From contig CAVOTA010000002.1 of the NCBI GenBank assembly GCA_963699055.1, positions 1,054,001 through 1,118,000 on the forward strand: a stretch of DNA of 64,000 nucleotides. The letters run 5' to 3'. A program made the position numbers and the translations under genes. This DNA is from Bog-756 sp963699055. Its GTDB lineage: Bacteria; Actinomycetota; Acidimicrobiia; Acidimicrobiales; RAAP-2. Under the pieces are notes generated by a model. The model did no database searches. It was not told the DNA's origin and saw nothing but the letters and a program-made list of their open reading frames with translations. Below are positions 45,313 to 53,256 of the stretch, one piece after another (the first letter of the stretch is position 1; every line of letters starts with the position of its first letter).

Positions 45313-45516
45313 ATGAGTACCATCGCCCTCCCGAGGCCCCAGAATTACACCTTGTTCCGTGGTGATGATCGGACATATCCCCAGGCAGGAAATCCATTCA
45401 CGGCCGGTGGACAAATTGTTGAAAAACAAGCCTCCCGTAAGCTGCTCGGATTACCTGCCGATTCTCCCGAGACCGATGTGCCACCGCACACATCGGTCCA
45501 GTTCAGGGCCCCGTAG
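45313..45516 (+). CDS. hypothetical small protein
   Basis: A possible 67-residue protein. ATG 45313 is preceded by GGGAGAAAC at good spacing. The product is hydrophilic and rich in Pro, Gln and Asn, unlike its neighbours, and its DNA is clearly less GC-rich than the rest of the window, with relaxed third positions. No domain or signal peptide is recognised. It may be a small gene acquired with, or lying beside, the mft operon, or a chance open frame. Confidence 0.35.
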   Translation: MSTIALPRPQNYTLFRGDDRTYPQAGNPFTAGGQIVEKQASRKLLGLPADSPETDVPPHTSVQFRAP

Positions 45517-45909
45517 CTGACGGACCCCCGGGGAGGGCCAGGATCGGTATACTCCTCACAACGCACACCTGCCAAGGCGATTGCATGATTGCTCGCGACC
45601 CGACGGATGGCCGATCACTCGGCTTCCGACGGTAGCGAGGGTCGGGTCGACAGATGCTTGTCGGCCTTCGCAACACAACCAACGGCGGGGATGCGGCACG
45701 ACGCGACCGCGTCGAGCGAGTCTTCGAGAAATGAGTGATGTCCCCACGACGCAATCCTGGGCATAACAACACCGGCCGCACACCCTGAGGCGTAACGCCA
45801 GGACGAACGGAGCCTGCCCGCTCGTCGTCCGGGGACCGCATGCGATGGCCGTTGCCCGCCAACACCAATCAGAGGAAGGCGCCCCGTGCGCCCTACGAAG
45901 GGAGGTGCC
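45517..45909. other. gene-poor, lower-GC leader region upstream of the Rpf-like gene
   Basis: About 390 bp without a convincing gene. A TATACT hexamer at 45548-45553 could be a -10 element. Further on are several potential hairpins: GGCG-TAA-CGCC near 45790, GGACGA paired with TCGTCC near 45800-45830, and GGCGC-CCCGT-GCGCC near 45880, just before the ribosome site. The length and structure suggest a structured 5' leader, but I could not match the c-di-AMP (ydaO) riboswitch often found before rpf genes. Confidence 0.4.
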
Positions 45910-46458
45910 ATGCGGACCCGCATTGCACTCGTGGCGATCATCCCGGTCGCCGTCATCACCGTCTCGTTCCTGAGCCAGCTCGTCTCCGTACAGCCGGCCC
46001 GGGCAGCAGCCGCCGCACCCCGCCGGCCGGTCGCGCACGCCACCGGGCACCGGTCCGACCGGCTCACGTCCATCGTCACCGACCACGGCCGCCTCGGACA
46101 GCGCACCGACACGGACACCGTGCCGGTGCTCCCCCGTCTGGCTGCCGCCCTGGTGACCGGCCACTCCGCCGGGACCAAGGAGGTCGTCCCGGTGGCCCCA
46201 CCGGTACCGGCCGACACCGTCACCCCCGCCGAGCGCGACGCGTGGGAGCGCGTCGCCATGTGCGAAGAGGGCGGCGACTGGCACGCCGACAACGGCCGCT
46301 TCAGCGGTGGCCTCGGGATCACACGGTCCAACTGGGCGATCTACGGCGGGCTGCGGTACGCCCCCGAGGGCGCCATGGCCACCGAGGACCAGCAGATCAT
46401 GGTCGCCGAGCGGATCCAGGGCAGTCCGCCCGACCAGTACGGGTGCCGGGGCTGGTAG
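45910..46458 (+). CDS. Rpf-like transglycosylase-domain secreted protein
   Basis: A 182-residue exported protein. The signal peptide (IALVAIIPVAVITVSFLSQL, ending near ARAAAAA) and a Val/Pro-rich linker precede a C-terminal resuscitation-promoting-factor-like lysozyme domain of about 75 residues. That domain reads WERVAMCEEGGDWHADNG, FSGGLGITRSNWAIYGG, ATEDQQIMVAERIQ and QYGCRGW. The catalytic Glu and the two Cys that form the Rpf disulfide are present. It cleaves peptidoglycan glycan strands during growth or revival from dormancy. GGGAGGTG precedes ATG 45910; an upstream in-frame ATG at 45886 is less likely. Confidence 0.9.
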   Translation: MRTRIALVAIIPVAVITVSFLSQLVSVQPARAAAAAPRRPVAHATGHRSDRLTSIVTDHGRLGQRTDTDTVPVLPRLAAALVTGHSAGTKEVVPVAPPVPADTVTPAERDAWERVAMCEEGGDWHADNGRFSGGLGITRSNWAIYGGLRYAPEGAMATEDQQIMVAERIQGSPPDQYGCRGW

Positions 46459-46511
46459 CCACCGGCGCCAGACCGAAGCACCGCCTCCGCCGCTCACGGC
46501 CCGGGAGGACT

Positions 46512-46556
46512 GCGGCACAGGACCCCCACCGGCAGTCGTCGGAGGGGGTCCTGCCG
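46512..46556. terminator. large hairpin, probable terminator of the Rpf-like gene
   Basis: AGGACCCCC (46519-46527) pairs with GGGGGTCCT (46544-46552), and flanking GCGGC/CCGC extends the stem with one bulge. It lies 54 nt after the Rpf stop and before the convergent DoxX-like gene, so it may serve both strands. Confidence 0.6.
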
Positions 46557-46578
46557 CGTCCGGCCCCGGATGCCCGGG

Positions 46579-46857
46579 TCAGCCCTCGGGCGGTACCGCC
46601 CCCGACCGCGCGGCCTGCCGGGCGGCCCACAGCAGCGGCAGCTGCAGCGGCATCCGTCCCCACGCCACCGCCGCGGAATCCCCACCCCCGGGGTGCCGGC
46701 CCGAGCCGGCGTCGAGCGCCATCTGCAGGTTGGCCGGCCACACGGCGAGGAGGAGCGCCGTCGAGGCGGCGGACGCCCAGCGGGCCCGGCGGGCGAGCCC
46801 CCAGGCGCAGGCCAGCTCGGCCAGCCCGCGGGGTGCGGCGGCACGGACCCGGTCCAT
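46579..46857 (-). CDS. DoxX-like membrane protein, short (possible N-terminal loss)
   Basis: A 92-residue hydrophobic protein resembling the last three helices of DoxX-family proteins: GLAELACAWGLARRARW, STALLLAVWPANLQMALDAG (the WPANLQMAL motif is characteristic) and RMPLQLPLLWAARQAAR. The usual first helix (about 30-40 residues) is missing, and the only upstream sequence is 60 nt of intergenic DNA. It is therefore either a short family variant or a decayed gene. It sits between convergent and divergent neighbours. Function unknown. Confidence 0.55.
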   Translation of the reverse strand: MDRVRAAAPRGLAELACAWGLARRARWASAASTALLLAVWPANLQMALDAGSGRHPGGGDSAAVAWGRMPLQLPLLWAARQAARSGAVPPEG

Positions 46858-46919
46858 CGTCGGATGGTAGGCGGCGCAGGCGCCGGGCGCCTGCGGGCCG
46901 GACGCGGCAGACTCGGGAC

Positions 46920-47279
46920 ATGGAACCGCTCGCCGTCCACCACGTCTCGGTCAACGTGGTCGACGTGGCCGAGGCCGTCGCCTTCTACACCGGGGTCCTC
47001 GGCGGGTCCGAGCGGTCCGACCGTCCCGACTTCGGATTCGGCGGAGCCTGGATCGACATGGGCGCCAACCAGGTGCACCTGCTCCAGGCGGGGCCGCCGC
47101 CGGTGCTCGGACAGCACTTCGCCGTCAAGGTGGCCGATCTCGACGGCGCCGTCGCCGAGCTGCGGGCCCGGGGCGTCGAGGTGGCCGACCCGACACCCGT
47201 GGGCGCGGGCCGCCAGACGTTCGTGTCGGACCCGTCGGGCAACACGGTCGAGCTCTTCGAGGGTCCGACCGGCCCCTGA
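46920..47279 (+). CDS. VOC-family (glyoxalase-like) protein
   Basis: A 119-residue single VOC domain made of two beta-alpha-beta-beta-beta modules. The first is VHHVSVNVVDVAEAVAFYTG with FGGAWIDMGANQVHLLQ; the second is HFAVKVADLDGAVAELRARG with QTFVSDPSGNTVELFEG. His8, the Gln/His pair in NQVHLL, and Glu in VELFEG are positioned as metal ligands. Glyoxalase, dioxygenase or resistance-protein activity is possible; the substrate is not evident. Confidence 0.85.
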   Translation: MEPLAVHHVSVNVVDVAEAVAFYTGVLGGSERSDRPDFGFGGAWIDMGANQVHLLQAGPPPVLGQHFAVKVADLDGAVAELRARGVEVADPTPVGAGRQTFVSDPSGNTVELFEGPTGP

Positions 47280-47286
47280 ATTGCGA

Positions 47287-47314
47287 ACACCGGAGGCCCG
47301 TGGGCCTCCGGTGT
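47287..47314. terminator. bidirectional terminator hairpin
   Basis: ACACCGGAGGCCC (47287-47299) is followed almost at once by its exact complement, ending 47314. It lies between the convergent VOC and cold-shock genes, 8 and 33 nt from their stops, and can end transcription from both. Confidence 0.75.
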
Positions 47315-47347
47315 CGCGAGTCGCTGCCGGAGTCCGACAGCGGCGGT

Positions 47348-47551
47348 TCAGATCTTGCGGACCTGGCTGGCCTGCAGACCCTTCTGGCCCTGCTTGGTCT
47401 CGAACTCCACACGCTGGCCCTCCGCGAGGTCGCGGAAGCCCTCCATCTGGATCTCCGACTGGTGGACGAAGAGGTCATCCCCACCGCCGTCAGGAGTAAT
47501 GAATCCGAAGCCCTTTTCGGCGTTGAACCACTTGACTGCACCTACACCCAT
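47348..47551 (-). CDS. cold-shock protein (CspA family)
   Basis: A 67-residue cold-shock domain protein that binds single-stranded RNA and DNA. RNP-1 (KGFGFIT) and RNP-2 (DLFVHQSE) are intact, the start is MGVGAVKWFNAEKG, and the end GLQASQVRKI is typical of actinobacterial CspA-like proteins. ATG 47551 is preceded by AAGGAG at 9 nt. The 5' region is comparatively AT-rich and contains an imperfect inverted repeat near 47611-47640, compatible with the structured leader common for csp genes. Confidence 0.95.
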   Translation of the reverse strand: MGVGAVKWFNAEKGFGFITPDGGGDDLFVHQSEIQMEGFRDLAEGQRVEFETKQGQKGLQASQVRKI

Positions 47552-47768
47552 AACTGAGTCTCCTTGAAATTCACGCACGAAAACGCGGGGATCCACTTCG
47601 AAGCCCTACCTACATGGACCCGCGTGATAGGGCCTATGTACCCACCAGCCTAGGCGCTGCCCGGCTCCGGTGCTGACCGACGGCCCGCGAGGGCCCGGAG
47701 GGGCCCGCCACCGGCCCGTCCCGGACCCCTCCCCGGGTGGCCCGGACCCACTGCTACCGTCTGGCGCC

Positions 47769-49304
47769 ATGGCCCTCGCACGTCGACCCGGCCCTGTCCG
47801 CACGCCCGTCGCGTCGGCGATCGTGGCCCTGGTGGCACTGGCCGCCGCCTGCGGTTCGTCGGGGACCACGGCGACCACGGCCCCGTCCACCGCACCCTCG
47901 ACGACGGCCGCCGCACTGCCGCCGCTGGCGCCGCCGCCGCCGATCACCTGGACGACCTGCCCGGCGCACGCCGGCGTCGAGTGCGGGACCGTCCCGGTCC
48001 CCCTCGACTACGCCCACCCCGCCGCCGGCACCCTCGAGATCGCCGTCTCCCGGATCCCGGCGACGAACGGTACGGCGACGGACGGCACCCTGGTCGTCAA
48101 TCCCGGCGGGCCGGGGGAGTCGGGCAACCAGATCCTGCCGATCGAGTACCCGCTCTTCCCCGCCGCCGTCCGTGCCTCGATGGACGTGGTCAGCTTCGAC
48201 CCCCGGGGTACCGGCGCCAGCAGCCCGCTGCAGTGCGGCACCAGCCTGGCCGGCGTCACCAGCGCCCTGCCGGTCCCGGCCGCCCCCGGGCAGCCGCTGC
48301 CGGGGACGCCGGTGTTCGCCGGGATCCCCGTGGCCTGCGCCCGCGCCGCCCCGGCCCTGACGGCACAGGTCGACAGCATCGACACGGCCCGGGACCTCGA
48401 CCGCATCCGCCAGGCGCTCGGGCTGGACACGATCAGCTTCTACGGGCTCTCGTACGGCACCGTCCTCGGGACCGCGTACGCCTCCCTCTTCCCCCACCGG
48501 CTGCGGGCGATGGTCCTCGACGGCGCCGTCGACGTCTACGCACCGCTGGCCGTGCAGGCCGAGGAGCAGGCACCGGCGGCCGAACGGTCGCTCGCGCACC
48601 TGTTGGCCACCTGTGGGTCCCCGGGACCGTGCCCGCTGGGGCCGGACCCGACCGGCTTCTACGACCACCTCCAGGCATCGATCACCGCCCACCCGCTGCC
48701 CGCGCCCGGCAACGGGGACACCACCCCGGTGACCGTGGGCGACCTCGACACGGCGTCGCTGTTCGCGGTCAGCGTCCCGGGCTTCACCCCGCTCTACGAC
48801 TCGGCCCTCCTGGCCGCGTCCCACGGGGACGGCAGCGACCTACGGGCGCTCGCCCTGGAGTTCGTCGTCGACATCGACGGCGCCCCCCTGGTCGACGCCC
48901 AGTGGGCCATCACCTGCAACGACACCACCGGCCACCCGGGACCCGTGGTGGCCGGCTCCCTGGCCCGCATGCTCGCCGCCCGCTACCCGCACCTCGGCGG
49001 GTTCGCGGTCAACTACAACCTCGGGGGGTGCATCGCCTGGCCCGACGGGGCGCGACCGGTGACCGCGGTCCACCCCGTCGACGCCCCGCCGGTGCTGGTC
49101 ATCGGCAACACGGGCGACCCGAACACGCCACTGGTCGGCGCCCGCCACCTCGCCGCCGCCTACCCCCACGCCAGCCAGCTGACCTGGGTCGGCTGGGGGC
49201 ACACCTGGCTGCTCAGCGGATCGACCGACACCTGCGTGCAGGCCGCCGTGTCCCGCTACCTGGCCGGCGGGGGACTCCCACCGACGGGGACCGTGTGCCA
49301 CTGA
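47769..49304 (+). CDS. lipoprotein alpha/beta hydrolase (tripeptidyl aminopeptidase/S33-like)
   Basis: A 511-residue exported lipoprotein. The signal peptide ends in the lipobox LAAAC (lipidated Cys28), followed by a Ser/Thr/Pro linker. The hydrolase domain has VNPGGPGESG (oxyanion), FDPRGTGAS, the nucleophile elbow YGLSYGTVLG, the Asp region VLVIGNTGDPNTP, and the His in WGHTWLL. This matches secreted proteases and esterases of the SlpD/TAP family common in actinobacteria. TITCNDTTG and the C-terminal VSRYLAGGGLPPTGTVCH are typical. It acts outside the membrane on peptides or esters. Confidence 0.9.
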   Translation: MALARRPGPVRTPVASAIVALVALAAACGSSGTTATTAPSTAPSTTAAALPPLAPPPPITWTTCPAHAGVECGTVPVPLDYAHPAAGTLEIAVSRIPATNGTATDGTLVVNPGGPGESGNQILPIEYPLFPAAVRASMDVVSFDPRGTGASSPLQCGTSLAGVTSALPVPAAPGQPLPGTPVFAGIPVACARAAPALTAQVDSIDTARDLDRIRQALGLDTISFYGLSYGTVLGTAYASLFPHRLRAMVLDGAVDVYAPLAVQAEEQAPAAERSLAHLLATCGSPGPCPLGPDPTGFYDHLQASITAHPLPAPGNGDTTPVTVGDLDTASLFAVSVPGFTPLYDSALLAASHGDGSDLRALALEFVVDIDGAPLVDAQWAITCNDTTGHPGPVVAGSLARMLAARYPHLGGFAVNYNLGGCIAWPDGARPVTAVHPVDAPPVLVIGNTGDPNTPLVGARHLAAAYPHASQLTWVGWGHTWLLSGSTDTCVQAAVSRYLAGGGLPPTGTVCH

Positions 49305-49335
49305 GCCGGCGGACGCCCTCCCCCGACGCCCCCGG

Positions 49336-49566
49336 TCAGTCGGCGCCGGTCACCCGCTCCAGATGGAGCGCCCGCCGCGGACACTCGGCGGCGGCCCGGG
49401 TGGCGAGGTCGACCAGCTGGCGCTCCACCGGCCGGCCGTCGACGACCGGGTAGCCCCACTCGTCGAGCGTCACCCGTTCGGGCAGCAGCTCGGCGCAGTA
49501 CCCGAAGGCGTCACAGGCCACCGGGTCGACCCGCAGCCGGACCCGCACCGCGCCGGGCCGGCTCAT
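49336..49566 (-). CDS. small [3Fe-4S]-type ferredoxin
   Basis: A 76-residue ferredoxin with three conserved cysteines, Cys18 and Cys24 (ACDAFGYCAELLPE) and Cys62 (ECPRRAL). This is the pattern of actinobacterial 3Fe-4S ferredoxins that usually serve P450s. Here it is last in a membrane redox operon. ATG 49566 overlaps the stop of the NuoF-like gene. It probably exchanges electrons with that flavoprotein. Confidence 0.9.
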   Translation of the reverse strand: MSRPGAVRVRLRVDPVACDAFGYCAELLPERVTLDEWGYPVVDGRPVERQLVDLATRAAAECPRRALHLERVTGAD

Positions 49567-50852
49567 GCCGCACCCCGGCGGGCGACCGGGAATTCGAGCA
49601 CGGTCGGGGCCGTGTGCCCGGCGCACGGCCGGCCCGCGGCATGGCCGACGACGTCGTCGTGGAAGACCTGGAGCGCCGAGCGCACCAGACGGACGACCCC
49701 GTCGGGGTGACGGCAGGCGCCCCGCCCGTCCACGGTGGCGCACCGTTGCTCGAGGCGGGCCAGGACGGCGACGTCGCCGCGCCCGGCCGCCAGCAGGTCG
49801 AGGTCGTCGGCGATCGCCGGCAGCCCGAAGACGCACGGTCCGCACTGCCCGGCGCTCTCCCCCGCCATGTACCGGGCGATCCTCGCCGTTTCGGTGACGC
49901 CGCACGACGTGGCCGGGAGGACCACGGCGATGCCGACCCCGTGGGTGGCCCCCACCGCGGCCAACGGACCGGGCGCGAAGGCGACCGTCGCCCGTTCCGG
50001 GTGGAGCCAGGCGCCGCCGTAGCCACCGAGCAGGATCCCGGCCACGTCGTCCGTCGGGCCCACCCGGGCGACGATCTCGTCGACCGGGGTCCCGAGTTCG
50101 ACCTCGAGCACGCCCGGCGAGCGCACGGCACCCGACACGGTGACCAGGGTCGTCCCCGGGGCCTCTGCGGTCCCCAGCTCCCGGAACCAGGCGCCGCCGT
50201 GCCGGGCGACGAGCGCCACCTGGGCCATCGTCTCGGCGTTGTGGACGAGCACCGGGCGCCTCCCGAGCTGCAGGGGGACGGATTTGTCGACCCGGAGGGC
50301 CGGACGTGCGTCCCCCCGCTCGAGCCAGGCGACCAGCGCCGACTCCTCACCGGTCACGTACCCGGCCGGTGGGCGTCGCAGGGACACCGCCCGGCCGATG
50401 CCGGCGCGGCGCCGTTCGTCGACCGCCCGCTGGAGGGACCGGGCGGAGGCGTCGCGGTCGTCGGCCACGCACACCACCACCTCGCGGGCACCGGCGACGG
50501 CGGCGGTGACCTCGGCTCCGTCGAGGACGAGGTGGGGCGCCCACGTCAGCAGCACGCGGTCCTTGGCGCTGGCGGGCTCGCCCTCCATGGCGTTCACCAC
50601 CACGACGGGACGCCGCCCCGACCGCGTGGCCGCGTCCCACTTGGCGGCGGCCGGGAACCCGCCGCCGCCCCGACCGGAGAGACCGGAGTCGGCCACCGCC
50701 TGCCATACGGCGTGGCTCCACTCCCGATCGTCCCGCATCGGGACACCGAGGGGGCCGTGGAGTTCGAGGTGGGTGGTGAGCCCCGGGTCGGCGGGACCGG
50801 CGGGGCCGGTGCGCAGCAGCCGCTCGGTGCGTTGCAGGGTGGTGGCGGTCAT
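49563..50852 (-). CDS. NuoF-like NADH dehydrogenase flavoprotein
   Basis: A 429-residue protein homologous to the 51-kDa NADH-binding subunit of complex I. DSGLSGRGGGGFPAAAKW is the FMN/NADH site, NAMEGEPASAKDR follows, and an SLBB-like segment (TTLVTVSGAVRSPGVLEVE) is next. The C-terminal iron-sulfur domain reads ESAGQCGPCVFGLPAIADDL and GACRHPDG. Only three cluster cysteines are seen: the first Cys of the canonical ESCGxCxPC is Ala, so the cluster may be 3Fe-4S or have another ligand. It likely oxidises NAD(P)H for the ferric-reductase-like membrane protein or the ferredoxin. Confidence 0.88.
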   Translation of the reverse strand: MTATTLQRTERLLRTGPAGPADPGLTTHLELHGPLGVPMRDDREWSHAVWQAVADSGLSGRGGGGFPAAAKWDAATRSGRRPVVVVNAMEGEPASAKDRVLLTWAPHLVLDGAEVTAAVAGAREVVVCVADDRDASARSLQRAVDERRRAGIGRAVSLRRPPAGYVTGEESALVAWLERGDARPALRVDKSVPLQLGRRPVLVHNAETMAQVALVARHGGAWFRELGTAEAPGTTLVTVSGAVRSPGVLEVELGTPVDEIVARVGPTDDVAGILLGGYGGAWLHPERATVAFAPGPLAAVGATHGVGIAVVLPATSCGVTETARIARYMAGESAGQCGPCVFGLPAIADDLDLLAAGRGDVAVLARLEQRCATVDGRGACRHPDGVVRLVRSALQVFHDDVVGHAAGRPCAGHTAPTVLEFPVARRGAA

Positions 50853-51619
50853 CGTGGGTCCCTCTCGAGGAGTCGGGTGGCGGTCGGGGCGTGTGCGGTG
50901 GGAACGCCGGCGTCGGGCGGGGATCCGGCGCCGGCGCCCGGCCGTGGAGTGTCAGGAGTGTGCGCTCGGTGGCGGGCACGGGCCCCGCCCGGTGCGGGGT
51001 GGGTGGCGGCCGGGCGGTGGCGCAGCGGGACGGCGCGGGTGACGGCACCCTGCCGCACCGCCTCGTCCCGGGTGGTGCGGTGATCGCCGATCCTCCACAC
51101 CAGGGCGCTCACCACGGCGACGGTGCAGGCGCCGGCGACGACGTCCATCCACAGCTGGGCGGCGTCGGTGCCGGTGCCCAGGGCATGGGCCATGGCCAAC
51201 GGCCAGCAGCCGTAGGCCAGCCAGTGGAGGCCGCGCCAGGTCCGGGGGGCGATCCTCCGGCGCAGTGCGCTCGACACGGCCACGGCCACCAGCAGGTCGA
51301 CGGCGATGGTGCCGAGCCCCGTCCACACGGTCCGGAACGGCGAGACGAACGGCACGACGGCCGACAGCAGGCCGACCCGGACGTACGTGTCGACGACCGC
51401 GGTCACCACGTGGAGGGCGAGGAAGACGAGGGCGAACAGCGTGGCCCGCTTGTGGAGGTCGACCTGGGCGAAGGCCGGCCACCGACGGGTGCGGACCCGG
51501 GAGGCCGACAGCAGGCCGAGCACGGTGGTGACGGTCAGCAGCACCAGGGCGACGACGCCGGTGGCCCGGATCGTGTACCAGACGGCGGTGCTCAGCGAGG
51601 TGGAGGTGGCGGCGAGCAT
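50849..51619 (-). CDS. ferric-reductase-like transmembrane (haem b) protein
   Basis: A 256-residue membrane protein of the ferric reductase-like/MsrQ transmembrane family, with about six helices. His residues sit in helices as haem ligands: HKRATLFALVFLALHVVTAV and RGLHWLAYGCWPLAMAHALG. The cytoplasmic tail of about 80 residues is basic and Pro/Arg-rich. ATG 51619 overlaps the ApbE stop (TGATG); GTG 51622 is an alternative. It probably moves electrons across the membrane from the NuoF-like protein. Confidence 0.85.
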   Translation of the reverse strand: MLAATSTSLSTAVWYTIRATGVVALVLLTVTTVLGLLSASRVRTRRWPAFAQVDLHKRATLFALVFLALHVVTAVVDTYVRVGLLSAVVPFVSPFRTVWTGLGTIAVDLLVAVAVSSALRRRIAPRTWRGLHWLAYGCWPLAMAHALGTGTDAAQLWMDVVAGACTVAVVSALVWRIGDHRTTRDEAVRQGAVTRAVPLRHRPAATHPAPGGARARHRAHTPDTPRPGAGAGSPPDAGVPTAHAPTATRLLERDPR

Positions 51620-52584
51620 CACGCGGCCGCCCGGCTCGCGGCGCTCGGCGTCGGCCAGTCGCCCACACGGACGACGGTGCCGTCCGGGGCGACGAGCCGG
51701 GCGGCGACGCCGTGGGCGGCCAGGTTGCCCGGGGCGTCCTCACCCCAGACGATGGCCGCCGTCGACCACCCGTTGGCCTCGAGACACGTCGGCGCCAGCA
51801 CCGAGGCGAGCGCCCAGGTCGACGGGGCCACCTCCCCGGTCCACGGGTCGACGATGTGGTGGAGGGTGCGCCCGGCCCGGGTCCAGGTGCGTGCCGTGGT
51901 GCCCGACGAGGCGAGTCCGCCGGCGTGCACGGCCACCACCTCGTCGGCGTCGGCGGGAGCCGTCTGGGACCGCGACGCGATCCCGACCCCCCAGCCGCCG
52001 GTCGGGGCGGGTCCGGCGACGGCGACGTCGCCGCCCAGGTTGACGAGGACGCCGCAGCCGAGCGCCTCGGCGATCCGCTGCGCCGAGCGGTCGGCGGCGA
52101 ACGCCTTGCCGGTCGAGCCGAGGTCGACGTGGACACCGGCCGGGACGGTCACCGTCCGTGCCGCGGGGTCGAGCCGGACCTGCCACCAGCCCGGCGCCGG
52201 CCGGGGTGGGACCGCCGGGACGTCGTCCCGGCCGTCGAGCTCGTCGTAGTCCCGGTCGTAGCCGAGTTCGACGAGGGCCGAGCCGATCGTGGGGTCGACG
52301 ATCCCGGCCGTGCGGACGGCCACGCCCGCCGCCGCGTCCAGGGCGGCGAAGAGCAGCGGGCCGACCGGCACCGGACGGCCCTGGCCGTGGAGCTCGACCT
52401 GTCGGAGCTCGGAGTCGGGACGGAACCGGCTGCACGCCTCGTCGAGGTCGGCCAGGTCGACGGCCAGCAGCCCCAGCGCGGCGTCGGCGAGGTCGACGTC
52501 CTCGACCACGACGGACGCCGTGGTGCCGATGGCCCGCAGCGAACGGACCGACCACACCGCCGGCGGTGTCACGGGGGTGCTCAC
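51619..52584 (-). CDS. apbE: FAD:protein FMN transferase (ApbE)
   Basis: A 321-residue flavinyltransferase that attaches FMN from FAD to a Thr or Ser of partner redox proteins. Family features are LRAIGTTASVVVEDVD, EACSRFRPDSEL, VDPTIGSALVELGYDRDY, VHVDLGSTGKAFAADRSAQ, VNLGGDVAVAGP, HIVDPWTGEV, and the Asp/Thr metal site around ALASVLAPTCLEANGWSTAA. No signal peptide is obvious. The GTG at 52584 overlaps the preceding stop. The acceptor protein is not evident among the neighbours. Confidence 0.93.
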   Translation of the reverse strand: MSTPVTPPAVWSVRSLRAIGTTASVVVEDVDLADAALGLLAVDLADLDEACSRFRPDSELRQVELHGQGRPVPVGPLLFAALDAAAGVAVRTAGIVDPTIGSALVELGYDRDYDELDGRDDVPAVPPRPAPGWWQVRLDPAARTVTVPAGVHVDLGSTGKAFAADRSAQRIAEALGCGVLVNLGGDVAVAGPAPTGGWGVGIASRSQTAPADADEVVAVHAGGLASSGTTARTWTRAGRTLHHIVDPWTGEVAPSTWALASVLAPTCLEANGWSTAAIVWGEDAPGNLAAHGVAARLVAPDGTVVRVGDWPTPSAASRAAA

Positions 52585-52958
52585 GACTGTCCTGACGTGG
52601 TGGTGGCCGCCGGGGTCGTGGTGGTGGTGGTCGGCGTGGTCGAGGTGGTGGACGACGAGTCCGACGAGCCCGACGAGTCCGACGAGCCCGAGGTGGTGCC
52701 GGTGCCCGAGGTGGTGCCGGTGGTCGAGGTGGTGGACGTCGACCCGGTGGTCGAGGTGGTGGACGTGGTGGCCGACGTCGCCCGGGTGGCGAAGGTGCGG
52801 GGTGTCGCACCCGCGGCGATGCCGGCGGCGATGCCGACGGCGGCCATCGTGGCGGTCACGCCCATGGCGACGGTGGCACGGCGGAGGCGCACGAGGGCCT
52901 CGTCCCGTGAGCGGGCGGCGTCGTCGGTGCGGAGGCGCTGTCGGGGTGCTGCTGCCAT
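52581..52958 (-). CDS. short membrane protein with Thr/Ser-rich tail
   Basis: A 125-residue protein. A basic N-terminus (residues 1-30) is followed by one hydrophobic helix (AMGVTATMAAVGIAAGIAAG) and then about 70 residues almost entirely Thr, Ser and Gly, probably extracellular and O-glycosylated or unstructured. GGTGA lies before ATG 52958. It is first in the redox operon. In similar loci the partner of ApbE is a secreted FMN-binding-domain protein, but no such domain is visible here. Confidence 0.65.
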   Translation of the reverse strand: MAAAPRQRLRTDDAARSRDEALVRLRRATVAMGVTATMAAVGIAAGIAAGATPRTFATRATSATTSTTSTTGSTSTTSTTGTTSGTGTTSGSSDSSGSSDSSSTTSTTPTTTTTTPAATTTSGQS

Positions 52959-53054
52959 GGGATCACCTTTCCGTGGGGGCGCCGTCCGGGGATCGGCCGG
53001 TGCGCTCTGACCACACCAGTGGAGGGGACCCACCGGAGAGCGGCCTTGAGCCGA

Positions 53055-53074
53055 CCTGGGCGTCTCCTGTGAAT
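53055..53074 (-). promoter_or_regulatory. CACAGG-type direct repeat before the redox operon
   Basis: Read on the minus strand, TTCACAGG (53073-53066) is followed 11 nt on by CCCAGG (53060-53055). This is the same motif and period as upstream of the response-regulator gene, here facing the ATG at 52958. It is a weaker copy (one mismatch). Confidence 0.4.
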
Positions 53075-53153
53075 CCGGCCCACGTCCGGCGTCGTGCCGG
53101 CTCCGAGGGGTCTCCGGGGACCGTCCGGAGGGGTCGGAGCCGTCCGCCGGCAC

Positions 53154-53181
53154 TCACAGCCGGTTCACAGCCGGATCACAC
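53154..53181 (+). promoter_or_regulatory. three TCACAG direct repeats, 11-bp period
   Basis: TCACAG at 53154 and 53165 and TCACAC at 53176, each followed by CCGG or CTGC. Direct repeats with a one-turn period are the usual binding arrangement of OmpR/PhoB-type regulators. They lie 76-103 nt upstream of the response-regulator gene, suggesting autoregulation. Confidence 0.6.
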
Positions 53182-53256
53182 CTGCAGGTCAGACCCCGGT
53201 GCGAAGCTGGCAGCGCACGCAGACCACAGACGGCGCCCAGCGTCCGAGGAGAACCC

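Noticed and set aside
45560..45905. c-di-AMP (ydaO) riboswitch upstream of the Rpf-like gene
   Set aside because: Actinobacterial rpf genes often have one, but the conserved ydaO core segments (GGGGAACCC, GGGUGAA, CAGCUAACCUCGUAGG) are not found on either strand.
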